NCBI GenBank assembly: GCA_964023205.1
Contig: OZ026842.1
Location: 7,947,907-8,011,906, forward strand
Reading direction: 5' to 3'
DNA length: 64,000 nucleotides
Origin: Lutraria lutraria
Lineage: Eukaryota; Mollusca; Bivalvia; Venerida; Mactridae
In this document: piece by piece, positions 22,671-35,172 of the stretch
Position numbering within the stretch: the first letter of the stretch is position 1
Layout of the letters: every line of letters starts with the position of its first letter
The notes under the pieces: generated by a model
The model's input: the letters and a program-made list of their open reading frames with translations, nothing else
What the model was told of the DNA's origin: nothing
Database searches by the model: none
Translations under genes and position numbers: made by a program

Positions 22671-25600
22671 ATGGGAATTTTTGGAGAAAGTTATGTGAAG
22701 TATAAGAACCAGGATTACGACAAATTGAAGAAAGAATGTAAAACCAAAGGAAACTTGTTTGTTGATACAGAATTTCCTGCTCAAGACAAATCCCTCTTCT
22801 ACACAAGTGGAAAATTGGCTGGAGTTCAGTGGAAAAGGCCAAAGGTAAGTTTCTGCTGAAAAGTGTATTAATTTTTTTCACCTTTGGCGGAAAGGTGTTG
22901 GTGTCCTTACACTTGATAACCAGTAGCTTAATTACCATCAATACAGCTTACAGCTTCAGTTCATTGCGTAAAATGTTCATGTTTCTGCATCAGAATTCTG
23001 TCCCTTTCATCACTTGAATACTTTTAGTTACTAATTTACTGATTAATCTAATTAAATTGGAGTGACTATAAAAGTGTATTTTGATATCATTTTTAGGACA
23101 TTTGTGAGAATCCAAAGTTATTTGTTGCCGGTACCAGTTCAGGAGATGTAACACAGGGTCGCCTTGGTAACTGCTGGTTTGTAGCTGCCTCATCATGTCT
23201 TGCTTTGTATAAGGAGTTGTGTCACAGGGTAATTAAACTGTTCACTTTATAATACATTTCTCCTAGTAATAGTACTTTGTTACTATTGAAGTGTCAGTCG
23301 TGGATAATTGTATAAAGGTTCTTATATTTTAGTAAGATTTCTTGCTTGTTTTTTTTTATTTTCATCCATTTTGATTGATATTAACTTGAAATGGAAATGA
23401 TTTATTAGATGTACTAGCTGTTAAATCTGAGTCAGATGCAATTTGTGATCAATGGTTTTACATAATTATTGATATTATAGGTCATGTTTACTTCCGAAGT
23501 CTATTTGTGCATGAAGTCTTTAAGACCCAAACCATCTTCCTTCACTTGTCAGTATTGATGGGTTTAATTTGACCTCATGGATGTAAGATTGGTATTAAAA
23601 TGAGTGTCATGTTTTGTAATTCAATCTCTTCTTGAAAATATCATTATGATTACCATACAATTCTTGAATATTGTCAGGTTATTCCATCAGACCAAGAATG
23701 GGATGAGAATAAACCGGACGAATACTGCGGCATATTTCGCTTCCGTCTATGGCGTTATGGACACTGGACAGAGATTATTATAGACGATCAGCTTCCCACA
23801 ATTAATGGAGAACTTGTTTTCATTCATTCTCAGTCCAAAAATGAATTCTGGAGTGCCTTGTTAGAGAAAGCTTATGCTAAGTGAGTTGGACTCTTTTGTA
23901 GTTATTACTATAATGTTAATAAGTGAGTGTTTTCATAACGGCCTTGTTATTCGGCTGAAGACTGTCATATTAGCCAGAGACCGAAGGCTGATATGACTGT
24001 CTGAAGCCAATAACAAGGCCATTATGAAAACACTTGCTTATTGACAATTTTATTAATTGACTATAGACTATAGCAGTGGTTTCATAATGGCCGAGCTGGA
24101 CAGCCAATCAGAATGACCGTATCTCATAATTGCCAAGTTTTTCATAATGACTGAGCTGGACAGCCAATCAGAATGGCCGAATCTCATAATGGCCGAGTTT
24201 TGTGTTCATAATGTCTTAGTGAATTTCATATCGACCCAGCATTTAAAGTGAAAACGCGGCTAATATTGAACAGTTAATGAATAATAATTATGCCACCATT
24301 GCCATTTCATCTAAGCATAAAGCCATGAAAAAAATAGATTTGGTTCTGGTAATCTAACAAACTTTTTTTTGCACCACCCCTATAGTTTCTTACAGCAAAA
24401 TCCAAGGTATGAAAGTCTGTGCGGACAAATTGTACTCCAATGTTTGAATAACACAAAACATGGAATATTATATTTATAAACATATTTTCTGTCAGAGCGT
24501 TTAGATGTTATGAGGCCCAGGGTAGGCTTAAAGGAATGATTGGTCAATGCCTAACTGTGTTCAACTGTTGCCTCTCAGTCTGTATATAACATCATCATTA
24601 TTATTATACGCAATTGTATTTATTTATTAACATTTTTACTTTCCGACGAAATGGATGTTATGAGGCCCTAAATAGGGGGTTGTATTTATTTATTTAAATA
24701 ATTATTTCAGACTATTTGGATGCTATGAGGCCCTGGATGGTGGAGATTTAGGTGAGGCCCTTGAAGATTTCACAGGGGGTGTGTCAGAACAGATAAATAT
24801 GGCTGATATTGGCGTAGTTGATAGCCCTGAAGAACAGAACAAATTCTTTGAACGTCTGAAGAAAGAAGTTGAAAGAAAATCCTTGCTGGCTGCATCAATT
24901 CCTGTAAGTTCACATTGTAATAATGCTGCTCTTAGAATGCCACTGAGACGAGGTGATTCATGTCTTATTTATAAGTACAGTAAAAGCTGTCCATCCGACC
25001 ACATACAAATTAAAGCCATTCTTCTTAAAACCGTCATTGATTATTGAAGAACAAAATGTCCTCTGAAAAAAGGCCACCTGTCAAGAAAGGCCACATTATG
25101 TTTTACCCAAAGGTAGCTTTTGTTCACAAGTTTTGCTGTATAAAAGTAGGGTTCAGTTATTTTGCGTTTCCGTCAAGCCAACCTCTGTGTTTCTTTTTTG
25201 TTCAGTTTGTTAACTTTAAGCAACTGATTGAATTATATAAATTTCAAGATTAATTTTTCATAATTATCAAATACAAAACATGTAACTGGTTTACAGCCAG
25301 CCTTTTAGACTTAGGCCCTGCTGTTTCATGTACATGATGAATATGCTTATTTATGTAAATCCATTAATCCATGCGGCCCATAAGGACATATACATTTATG
25401 AATGGAACAAAATACAAATGTATATGTACATACAGTCAAACCTGTGTAAGAGGCCATCTCCAAATAAAGGCCACCCTGTGAATAAAGGCCATTCATTTAG
25501 AAACTGTCATTGAGTATTTCAAACAAACTTCCGAATAAATGCTATCTGTCATTAAAGGCCACATTTTGTCTTTTATATTATATAATTATCAGGGCCTTTT

Positions 25601-28600
25601 TTCCAAGAATTGGGAAGGGTTCTTGGCCTTTCATTTTGGGAAATTCAAGCACAATTTTTGGCCATATTTGGGGAAGGTTAGGCAACAGAGTTGGAATAGA
25701 ATTGTATTTTTGGGAATGTCTTTCCTCAAATGGGAATAAAGAGCCATTTTGCAATTGGGAAGTCACCCAACTTTGACCCCTGTTATAGAAGGAAAAGAGG
25801 CCCTGAACATACAAAAGATAAGTGTCATAAATATCAATAGGATATGAAGTTCTTTGGGTATATCTTTATAATTAGGCTGAAAGTAGTGAAGAGATGGAAG
25901 CCTCCACTGATCAAGGTCTGGTTAAGGGCCACGCTTATGGTATAACTGCTGTCAAGAATATCAACATGGAGTCCGGTATGTTTAGTTTTCTCAGCAAGAA
26001 AAAACAAGCCATGGTTAGACTGAGGAATCCCTGGGGTGAAGGAGAATGGACTGGAGCTTTCAGTGATAAGTAAGTCATACTATTTACAGGGTGCACACTT
26101 ATCCCAGTTAGACACCAATAGCCTCATGAAGAAACTTTCCATTCTGGCATTGCAAGTATTTTCCTTAAGATAAGCAGTTATTACTGGCTTTTTAAAAAAA
26201 AATCAATATTTGAACCGTGACAATTTTGGCAAGAAATTGGAGTAAAATAAGTATGTTTCTTTTACTAGTATACTTTTTCATTAGATGATTGGGCCTAATT
26301 TTGAATAGCTGTTCCTGGTTCTTTATTGTGTCCGGTGTTAAGGATCGATACACGACTGGCCCTTTTCCTGTGATTTTCTTAACACAGTACTTGCACGATA
26401 GTTGGGGTAGGGACACTCTAAAAGTGTGCCTGAAAATTTGAAAAAAGGTTTTCTTGAAATACATTATTTTAATTTTTATATGCCGCTTTTTGGTGAAAAT
26501 TTTTGTTTTAAACTTTCAACAAGAATAACTCCTTCAGTCTATGTTTCTAATTCAGTGATCCAAATTGGAAGACTATTCCAAAAGCGGAAAGAGAGAAGAT
26601 TGGTTTTGCTTTAGAGGAAGATGGAGAGTTCTGGTAAGTATTTGGGTTAGAAAGTAAAAAATATGACTGTGTCTGACAAATTTATTTTGTGTGTGGTACT
26701 CTACTGGACTACCAGATTTTTTTTTCTGGTAGCAAAATTTTTTTGTTATTATTTAATTTTATTCTGACTGTAATGGCCGGTCGTCTTTCTTGTGCTTACT
26801 GCAGACAGATTGGGGTGGTAATTGTGTTTCACTGTTTAAATGCATTGAGACTTAAGACATGATATATATGAGAAACAAACTCAGTGTCAGATAATATTTT
26901 GTTTCTGGTGGCCCATTGGGCAGCCAAAATTTTTGAACTGGCTGCCTTGAGCTTTTAGCTCATTTTTGATGAATGCTTAATGTACATGAGCTCTATTTAC
27001 ATAAAATAATTGAAACCGTACAAATCATTTTAAAAAACAGCATTGAATCTTGTTTATGATTTATATGACATTTGTGTTCGTAGGATAATGCCCTTGCATC
27101 ATCTTGTTATGATTTATATGACATATGATATCACCATGCGTTATCTTATGATAATTTGTTTGCCAATTAAATTTGTGTATTGAAAATTCATAATACTTCA
27201 AAAGACTCCTTCAAAAGACTAAATGTTCTTAATTAAAGCTTTGCAAACTTGTTTTTTTTTAAATCATATCAAGCTTGCCATGAGCATGTTTTGTTTCATC
27301 CATATGCTGGCCTTGAATCTCTGAGGGCTGTTGACTCAGGCCTGTAGGAATCAACTTCAGATTGTGGGGGCTAATTTAAGATTTTTCCTGACATTGGTAC
27401 AGTTATTGCCCTTTTATTTGTCATTACAATCTGAAATTATTTATGGGGGGGGGATTAGCCCCCCCCCCTTTAGCCCCGACCCGGGTTCCTATGGCCTTGT
27501 ACTGAGTATCATTCTCTGATTCTAGGATGACCTTTGACGACTTCTGCCACCATTTTGTTAATGTTTCGTACTGCCGTGTTGTAAACACATCTATGTTTAG
27601 TATTGCCAAAACGTGGCACGAAGGTTTGGCTCATAGTGCATGGAAGAAACCTGATCTTGCCGGAGGCTGCCTTAACAACAAGGAAACATTCTTGAAAAAT
27701 CCTCAGGTATGGAACACTTTAACTCTCTCTGTTGACAGGGTTTACAGTAATCTGGCCCGAGGTTATAAAACCTTTGAACCGTCAAGCTCAGACCTTGTCT
27801 TTTAATGATTCTATTAAAGTTAATTATGTTCAGACAATGATATTATTGATACATGAGTCTTACATGTACATCATACTTGATCTTAAAGTGCTATTTGACA
27901 TTGTTTCAACCATTATACTTTGAGAAAGGAATTGAGATCTGAGCTCAGAGAACGTTCTCAAGTTTTATAATCTTGGAGCATGTATTTAAGGTATTTCATC
28001 TCTATTATTGTACATTTCTGACACGTGTGTATAATGCTACACAAAAATGTTGATATTACAAAAATTCCTATTACACAATTATCATTATTTCTTTGATTGA
28101 GCAATGTAATATTAGTGCAATATTGTATCAGTACATTAAACCAGGGCTTTCATTTGACCAATTAAATGTTACTTTGACCCTTGAAATTTTGACTCCTAAA
28201 GGATCGTAATTATTTGCTATTACATTTGTTAGAAATTTTAGACACCCTAGATTATAGACAGCCTAAGGTCATATCCAACTCTTAATTTAGGATGTCTACT
28301 GAAAGCCCTGGTTAAACCCTCTTATCTTGGTCGTATCGACTAAGACAATGGAATAGGGTTTCACACCTAGTGTCTGGAGGCAAATCAATATTTTGGTCAA
28401 ATTTTTATACAAGTGTTTTCATGTTGACAGTTTGTGTTCACCATCTATAATGATGAAGAAGATTGTATGATGCAGTTAATGCAGAAGAGTGAGAGAAGTG
28501 AAGCAGGAAGTGGGAATACAACCATAGGTTTTACCATCATGAAGGTTTGTTCAAAGGGTCCTACACTTGTGTAGTATACAGCCCTTTAGTTTTATGGCCC

Positions 28601-31378
28601 CTGAAATACGGAATTATCAGAGAATGGGGCAATTTTTCAGGGACCCATTTTTTTCGGAATTTATCAACGGTTATCAGAAAACCGTAATTTTTCAGAAAAC
28701 TGAACTTTTGGCTCAGTCCGGAAGGGGTCTGATAAAAAAATTGATAACCTTGCCTCTTGCATAAAGCATGCTCTTTGGAATATACCTCTTTGTAGAATAG
28801 ATTTTCTAAGCTAGCCTAGCTATATTTGAGTTACTCACCTGAAGAATTGTCACCATCACAGGATTTTTATTAATATTCAGTACAACAACAGATTTTCTTA
28901 AGAATGTAGCAGATTTGGCTTGGGGTGAAGGGGGCCACCTAGTAAATAAGTATTTTTCGAACTTTGAGGATTATTAAACTGACTTTTGCAATTTTAACCT
29001 ACGGTTTTCATTGGCAATCTGTTCTTAATGAAAACCCAGCAAACAAGATACAAACATCTGTTGTTTTAGGTTGAAGAGAATCGTCATCATCGTATCCATG
29101 ACTACACTTACCAAGAGGTTATCAAAAACACCGCGTTTCGTGACAGCCGATCTATCTTCCAAAAATTGAAGTTAAGTAAAGGAAGATATCTTGTTCTTAC
29201 GTGTACCTTTGACCAGGGTCTCGAAGCGGAATTCTTGTTTAGAATATACACAGGAGCTGCCAATGATTTCAAGTAAGTATAACAGTTTCATATGACTCTT
29301 TAAAATGGCATTTTGACTCTTGAAATTAGCAAAATAAAGCTTCTGATGCTTGAGAGGTTGTACCAAAGGGTCAAATTTACTTCCACATTTGTAGGGCATT
29401 GTATTGACTCTTTAAGGTATTATCAGCTAAGGGTCATTTTTGATGTGGAGTGAGAACACAGTAAGATGGGGACACTGAAACTGAATCCCTGAAATTTCAA
29501 AGGCGGAGCTGAGATTTGAACCCACTATCTTTCGTTTAGTAGTCCAGTATGTTACCACTTTACCATCAATCACCCCAGAGAATGGTTTCTGGTCAATAAA
29601 CTGTTGTATATTTTTTTTTCACATCTAACTATGGATATGTTTTACATGTTCTTTAATGTTTTATCACAATTTTGTTAAAATGAATTTTGATTCATAATTA
29701 TGTTGTTTTAGTCTTAATTTACAATTTACTGTTCAGATATAATTCCTGAATGCATTGTATCGAGTGATAGGTCTGTAAGCATTACATTGATGGTCGTAGC
29801 ACTACATCTTCTCAGTATCATCACAGGAGCTGGTTTTCTACAATCATTATTTTTTATTCCACAGGGAGTTGCATCATGATAAGCCACAAAGATCATTCTG
29901 GAATTGTTGTGCTAAACAACCTGTGATGTTGGCACATGTGAAAGTTGTCCAAGCTGAAGGACTGGAGAAACAAGAAAGTGATGGTAAGATAAAGAAAAAC
30001 CTAGTGTTTTTATGTACCGTGTTCTCCAGAAGATTCAGACTAGCTGGCTAAATTCAAATTATTACTGGTTTTATTATACCCCTGCACAAGAAGTTTGAGA
30101 GGGGGTATATTGGAGTCACTCTGTCTGTCGGTCAGTCTGTCCACATACAATATCACAAGTTTGTGAAGCGAACTACTTCCACATTCTTTGAGCGATTGCA
30201 ATGAAACTTGAAATATGTTATCACCATGAAGTGTAGATGTGCAAGACACTATTTTCATGCCCAATGATTCACACATTCCAGAGTTATGTGCTCTCGAACT
30301 TAGCCATATAGTGTACTGTCACATTCTTAATGTCAAAACAGCGGCCACAGTATTAGTCATCTTCTGACAAAGGTCTAGTTCAAAGATTATTCCTTTTTTG
30401 ATGTAAATACCAAAAAGTATCTGATACTAGAATTTCTAGTAGATGGCCTACCTACATTAATTTTTGATGTCAAGAATCCAGCCTTAGCCTTCTCTATTGC
30501 TGGCTTTTTCATATAAATTTATTTCTCATGTCTAACTTTTACTGTGTATTTCAGGGGCTGATCCTTATTGTGTCATCTCATGCGAAGGAGAGAAAGTTAC
30601 TACATCAGTTCAGAATGACACATGTAACCCAACATGGAATCAGTCTGCCATATTCTATAGGAAAAATCCTTTGAAAAACCCTATCAAAATACAGGTACTT
30701 ATATAATTATACTCCTCCTATATTATTTAGCATTCTGACTCAATCTGGATGATTGCTGTTATAAACACATATGATTTAAACTCATACATTATCTACAATG
30801 AAATGTAAATACTGTGAAGTATATTATTTTACGATCTGTCATTTAAGGTCTCGACAAAACTCATGTGGCATGCCAGCAATGTCAAAATGTTTTAATATCA
30901 AAAGATATACTTTTTTTATCAAATATTAGATTGTTAATGAATTTTCATTTAAACAGCTGTACATTTTTCTTTAATATTTGAAAAATGGGTTTCTCCAATT
31001 GACTTCATTGGAAATTCAAAAGGAAAATAACTCATAGAAAAGTCATAGATTGCGTCTCATGTTATATCAGTTTCTATCCTGGAAGCCTATAAAGAATGTA
31101 GTTGTTTCCATTTTAAGATAATAATTTTGAGAGCTAGGAAGTAAGATCTTCAATGTCCAGGAAATAGCAAATACCGGTACCATGTCTATTTACAGATCTG
31201 GAACAACAATATTTTGAAGGATTCCTACATGGGAAAACATCTGTTTCTCAGTTCCGATGAATGTACGCGCCAAGTTCAGAAAGTGGGTCTTGTTGGTCGA
31301 GGTAAACAGGGGGATCAGGTACGATCTGGACAGCTTGTCGTGGAAATCACGCAATCCCAGAACATGACTTCCATTTAG
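22671..31378 (+). CDS. CAPN5: calpain-5/TRA-3-type cysteine protease, complete
   Basis: This is a calcium-dependent-type cytosolic cysteine protease of the calpain-5/6 branch, which has a C2 domain in place of the penta-EF-hand. Coding exons are 22671-22844, 23097-23228, 23678-23880, 24711-24903, 25876-26069, 26556-26633, 27526-27706, 28431-28544, 29070-29272, 29865-29983, 30555-30694 and 31196-31378 (TAG). They total 1914 nt, or 637 aa, close to the vertebrate length of about 640. All borders are AG/GT and every phase joins. The protease core spans about aa 27-340, with Cys84 in [11 protein letters not shown], His253 in [10 protein letters not shown] and Asn285 in RNPWGE, so the enzyme should be active. 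The calpain beta-sandwich spans about aa 350-495. The C2 domain spans about aa 510-625 and includes [10 protein letters not shown] and the [12 protein letters not shown] strand. The GEFWMTFDDFC junction crosses exons 6 and 7. Introns hold several MITEs and SINE fragments. Confidence 0.97.
23919..24042. mobile_element. foldback element in calpain intron 3
   Basis: An inverted repeat of about 55-60 bp per arm: aataagtgagtgttttcata and ggccttgttattcggctga on the left answer ccaataacaaggccattat and gaaaacacttgctta on the right, with a short centre near 23980. Transcribed RNA would fold into a long hairpin 39 bases beyond the exon 3 donor. Confidence 0.65.
24074..24230. repeat. direct repeats next to the foldback element
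   Basis: The phrase gctggacagccaatcagaat occurs twice (near 24095 and 24151), flanked by 'cataatggccgag' and 'cataatgactgag' variants. These share the 'cataa.ggcc' terminus of the foldback element and probably belong to the same family. Confidence 0.45.
24985..25150. mobile_element. MITE copy, CAAACCTG family (partial), in calpain intron 4
   Basis: It shares 'aaggccacctgtcaagaaag', 'ccaaaggtagcttttgttca' and 'accgtcattgattattg' with the copies at 25430, 42622 and 49058. It lies close behind the exon 4 donor. Confidence 0.55.
25430..25576. mobile_element. MITE copy, CAAACCTG family, in calpain intron 4
   Basis: It begins acagtcaaacctgtgtaaga and holds 'ggccaccctgtgaataaagg' and 'aaaggccacattttgtcttt'. 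It lacks the right terminus, as though replaced by the element that starts at 25590. Confidence 0.6.
25590..25805. mobile_element. hAT-like MITE, TIR CAGGGCCTTTTTTCC
   Basis: The left end cagggccttttttcc and right end ggaaaagaggccctg form inverted repeats of 15 bases with one mismatch. The body is rich in 'ttgggaa' words. CAGGG termini are typical of hAT elements. No target duplication could be made out. Confidence 0.65.
26325..26440 (-). mobile_element. SINE family C fragment in calpain intron 5
   Basis: Inverted copy of the family C body: 'cccttttcctgtgattttct', 'aacacagtacttg' and 'gggacactctaaaagtgtgc' match 45590-45665. Confidence 0.55.
27337..27498. mobile_element. MITE with AGGCCTGTAGGAA ends and C/G runs, calpain intron 6
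   Basis: Left caggcctgtaggaa is roughly the inverse of right ttcctatggccttg. A G9 run and a C10 run lie inside, near 27446-27470. Confidence 0.45.
28142..28310. mobile_element. hAT-like MITE, TIR CAGGGCTTTCA, calpain intron 7
   Basis: Left cagggctttca and right tgaaagccctg are perfect inverted repeats. Flanks 'cattaaac' and 'gttaaacc' share TTAAAC and may be a worn target duplication. The body repeats 'cttaatttaggatgtctact'-like words. Confidence 0.6.
28859..29040. mobile_element. MITE, TIR GCTGGGTTTTCATTAAGAAC, calpain intron 8
   Basis: The right end gttcttaatgaaaacccagc is the inverse of the terminus at 10069, with one mismatch. The left end (aggatttttattaatatt) is diverged. The element ends about 30 bases before the exon 9 acceptor. 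Confidence 0.6.
29440..29578 (-). mobile_element. SINE family C fragment, calpain intron 9
   Basis: Inverted tRNA-like head: 'gagatttgaacccactatc' (inverted box B) and 'gtagtccagtatgttaccac', plus body words 'gatggggacactgaaactga' shared with 45645-45665. Confidence 0.55.
30074..30310 (+). repeat. GTCNGTC-type interspersed repeat, calpain intron 10
   Basis: It starts 'ttatacccctgcacaagaag', runs into 'gagggggtatattggagtca' and then 'ctgtctgtcggtcagtctgt'. The same architecture occurs at 37199-37300 and 58062-58300. Confidence 0.6.
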
Positions 31379-33833
31379 AGATTTTGCAATTGTTTGGACA
31401 ATTTTCTCAGCTAAATACTGTTGTGAAAATATACACTGGTTTCCTACTGATTTGTGATAGGTATTCAGTAATGTATTTCTTTGATAATTATGTAATTCAA
31501 GTTATTTGAAGATACTCAATGAATGTTTTTGAAATTTTTGCTGCCAAATGAGAATTATGTAGTCGACCTTGTTCATCAATCAGAATTTTTGAGATCTTTC
31601 TATTTTGACCAATCAGAAAACAAGAGTTGTTCCAAGTTGACCAATCAGAATTCAAGAAATAATTATTCTAAGTTGTCCAATCAGATTAGGTTTAATTTAT
31701 TTAATTCAACCAATCAAAATACAGGATACATCAATCTGTCTGAGTTGACCAATCAAATTATAATGAAGTTAATTTCAGTTTAATTATCATGCTTAGTTCT
31801 TGAAATTTGAAAAAGCTTCCTTCTAGATAGGAACTAAGAATATCTTTACAACATTATTGAATTGTTGAAAACAATATTGGGAAGAAGAGATCTGAACAGT
31901 GAGATGTATTTAAATTCTTCTACTGCCTAACCAGTACGAGCAACTATTGGCTTATTACATTTAATCAGAGGCATATAAATTAATTATTTATGAATCCATA
32001 ATCATATAATTACCATAGCTAAGCTCACAAAAAAAATTCACTTATAATTTTGTGATGCCAAATAATTGAATGAACGAGTTCCAAGATTTATGTCACCATT
32101 TTGTTGTTGAGATTTGCTCAATACAAAAAATTCAACTGTTGATGAAAATAGTGTATAGTGGAGTAACCGGTATTCGTGGTGTACAGTAACAAGTTTTTGT
32201 GGTATTTTGTTTATTGCATCATTTCCATTCGTGTGTGCACACTTTTCCAGAAAAAAATGTAAACAAATTGTTTGACAATTTGTTAGCTTGCTGAGTTTCG
32301 CAAAGAACTTGCCACAGTGAGGTTATTATACTGTAGTTTGTCATTTTTGTGAAATGTGTTGATGTTTTGTTAATACCACGAAAAACTGGTCAGGCCATCT
32401 TACATTCTATTGTTTTATTTAGGTTTGTGTAGAATAATTCTTGCAATACAACTGATTAAATATATGTGGATTCGTTTACTGCACTGTCTTCTGGCTGATA
32501 AATCTATACCTTAGACTATTACAAAGGTTAATTGTATTGCTTAAAAATATGTGATGGGGTATATTGTTCCACTTGCGTTCTATGCTTTAATTGATTGTGT
32601 TCACTTTTTTATGTTTCTGTTATAAGTTTATAGCTTCAATTATATTCACTATTCATGTTAAAAAAAAGGAAATCTTACATGATTTAAATTATAAAATTTC
32701 AGGGTAGTGACTTACCCGCAATTTTTCTTACGGATTGAAATGCCCAATTCTTCAGCATTTATTTTTACTTTTTTGTCACTTTTTCTGTTAGTTGAATGTG
32801 ATTTGAATTTTGTGTGTCAATATGGCATTTCTTGCCACAAAACTCAACTCAGTATTAATTCATAGCTTCGATAAAATTTGAGTCGATTAAATTTGAGTTT
32901 ATTTTATTGTTTAAAAATAATTTTTTGATTAGTTTTAATAACTGAGTCATTATTCTGTTTTTTTGCATAGTTCATCTGATTATCTATGTCCATAAATTTT
33001 GTCTTCATATTGTATCATTTAAAGTTTTTAGAAAAATCGTTTTATTCATTCTATATTTTGGTACCGGTATGTTTTCCTTATTAAGTATGTTATGTTAATA
33101 TGTTTATTTTTTATATTTTACAACCATGCATAGTATATTTATGGGGACGGATAATCTTATAATGGTAATAATTAAAGTGTTTAAAGCTTTATCTGACAGT
33201 CCAGTCATTTGCATAATGATTGGTTGTATGTGATAAGAATCATACCCAAGTATCTACATTTAGATAAAGAATTTTGGAAGAGACCTATAAATATTGAAAA
33301 TCAACTTAAATGGATACAAAAGGGAGATAACTTGGAAACTAAAGAAAAGATAAAAAAAATATTTTCCGTGTTTCATTAGGCAGAGTAACAGTTGTCCTTT
33401 TTTTCAGCGTAATATAGATTGTTGTTTATGTTTTTTTTGTTAAGTGAGCAGGGCATGTTTCAATTCAGCAACCACTGCTTGAATCGTTAAACAGTGTAAT
33501 AAAATGTTCTGGAACACTTTATTGTGACAATTTGTAGCTGTCATGTTTTTTTAATTAAAGAAACAATTTTTGTTAAACTCTTTTGAGAAATGACTATAAA
33601 GTTATGAAAACAATGTAATTTTATTTTTTTTCAAAATTCGTTCAGCATTTCTTGTCAGATATAGCTTTATACACTTTGATATGTTAGTTGCAAATTTAAT
33701 AGACAATATCAAATGCTTGTTGTATTAGTAAGTAGATTTAGTCGTATATATACAAAATGGCAGTACATGGTTAGAAAAAGAGCAAAACCAGTTTTTTACC
33801 TTCTCCCCTTTTCTGCTTGAAATAAATGAAGGC
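31379..33833 (+). other. calpain 3' UTR and AT-rich downstream sequence
   Basis: No further exon is recognised. There is no AATAAA just after the stop codon. The first convincing one is at 33499-33504, so the 3' UTR may be about 2 kb long. The region includes the CCAATCA repeat at 31570-31760 and a weak MITE-like pair at 32164-32391 (accggtattcgtggt / accacgaaaaactggt). Confidence 0.45.
31570..31760 (+). repeat. degenerate 30-36 bp repeat centred on GACCAATCA
   Basis: Six copies of (T)GACCAATCA(G)A-like words occur near 31574, 31608, 31639, 31675, 31709 and 31746, about 30-37 bases apart with AT-rich spacers that also share 'agttg' and 'aattc'. They lie about 200 bases past the calpain stop codon. 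An open frame through them (31523-31783) shows the echo 'LTNQ' but is not credible as a gene. Confidence 0.6.
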
Positions 33834-34062
33834 TGTGACCGTGGTCTAGTGGTAAGTGGGCTGGACTTGTAACCTGACGGACTGTGTTCAAATTCCCAGT
33901 CGTAGCAGGTCATACCCTTCTTTAAAAATAGAGCTGATTTCAGGCACATTGTAGAAGAGTTAGTACTGGTTTGAATACAGTCCAGATAGCCTGGCTACAT
34001 GAACCAGCAGCCATATATAATTGAAAAATTGATGAAGAAAGGCGATAAACCAACTCACCCGT
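33834..34062 (+). mobile_element. tRNA-derived SINE, family B
   Basis: tRNA-like head 'ccgtggtctagtggtaagtg', box B-like 'gtgttcaaattccc', then 'gcaggtcatacccttctttaa' trimmed variants, 'gagttagtactggtttgaat' and 'ccagcagccatatataattg'. Same order as at 34948 and 63608. Confidence 0.75.
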
Positions 34063-34947
34063 AGATTTTCTTAAATATGATCTTTGGACAATTCCTGAAG
34101 TACATCATTTTTTGTTTGGGCTCTCCGTTTCTTTAGATCTGAGTTTGTTTGCGTTAGTATTTTTCTGCAATTTTTTCTTGTTTTTCACATTTTTTCTTAT
34201 GTAGATATGCTTAGTTATTTGAATGAATACTCATACTTTTTGTACAAAGATATACTTAAGACTGTATTAAGATAATGACTATATAAAGGTATTTATGTTT
34301 AGTTTATTCTGTGAATTGTATCGTTACACCTTCACGTTCAGACAGGGTCATTATAAATTGTGAGTGGTACATTTTTACTGACATTTCAGAACAAAGTCTT
34401 TATAAAATTTCATTCGTTTAAAACACCTGTGTCTTCATTCAAATGTTGGCATTGTATTTCTCTGTTTATAAAGATTACATCAAGTGTATGATTTCATAAT
34501 TTGTTTGTCTATTTTTTTAGCCAAGAAACAAAGACTGTATATATTTTTAGCTGATACATCTTTGGATATGAGACACAACTCGTGGATGTTGTATAAATTT
34601 GTCATGGTTAAAAACCGCTGTACGAAATCATGATTACTGTATTTGATATTAATTTTTTCATAGTGGGAAGTTTTGCTTTTCTCTAATTTTTGTTAATTGT
34701 GGATTAAAAAATGCTGTTTTTATGTGAACAATTGCCTCGAAGCAGGTAGTTTTATTCTCTCTTAGTTTGTGAATTAAAAATGGTTTTTATATGAACAAAG
34801 TCTAGCTTGCTGTTGATAAACTGTTGTCGTGTCTGTTCCTGTTGAATTTATTCTTAAATGTTTTTAGATATGTGGCATATATTGACCTGTGATACTGACT
34901 TATAGATCAACAGATCTTCGATATATATGTATATATTCTGTTGTCAT

Positions 34948-35172
34948 GTCGTGGTCCAGTGGTTTGTACTCTGGACTTGAAACCTGGTGAGAATCCTGTT
35001 TAAGGGCAGGTGATACCCTTCTTTGAAAATTTGACAAAAAATGTAATTATTTTCCTCCATATGTGGGGAAGTTGTCGGGTCCTTGTTGCAGGGTAAGTTA
35101 GTACTGGTCAGAATACAGCCCAGGAAAAGTGATTAGGTGAACCAGATTATCTTTATTTATAACTGAAATATA
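34948..35172 (+). mobile_element. tRNA-derived SINE, family B
   Basis: 'gtcgtggtccagtggtttg' head, 'caggtgatacccttctttga', 'aagttagtactggtcagaat' and 'gattaggtgaaccagatt' follow the family B order. Confidence 0.75.
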
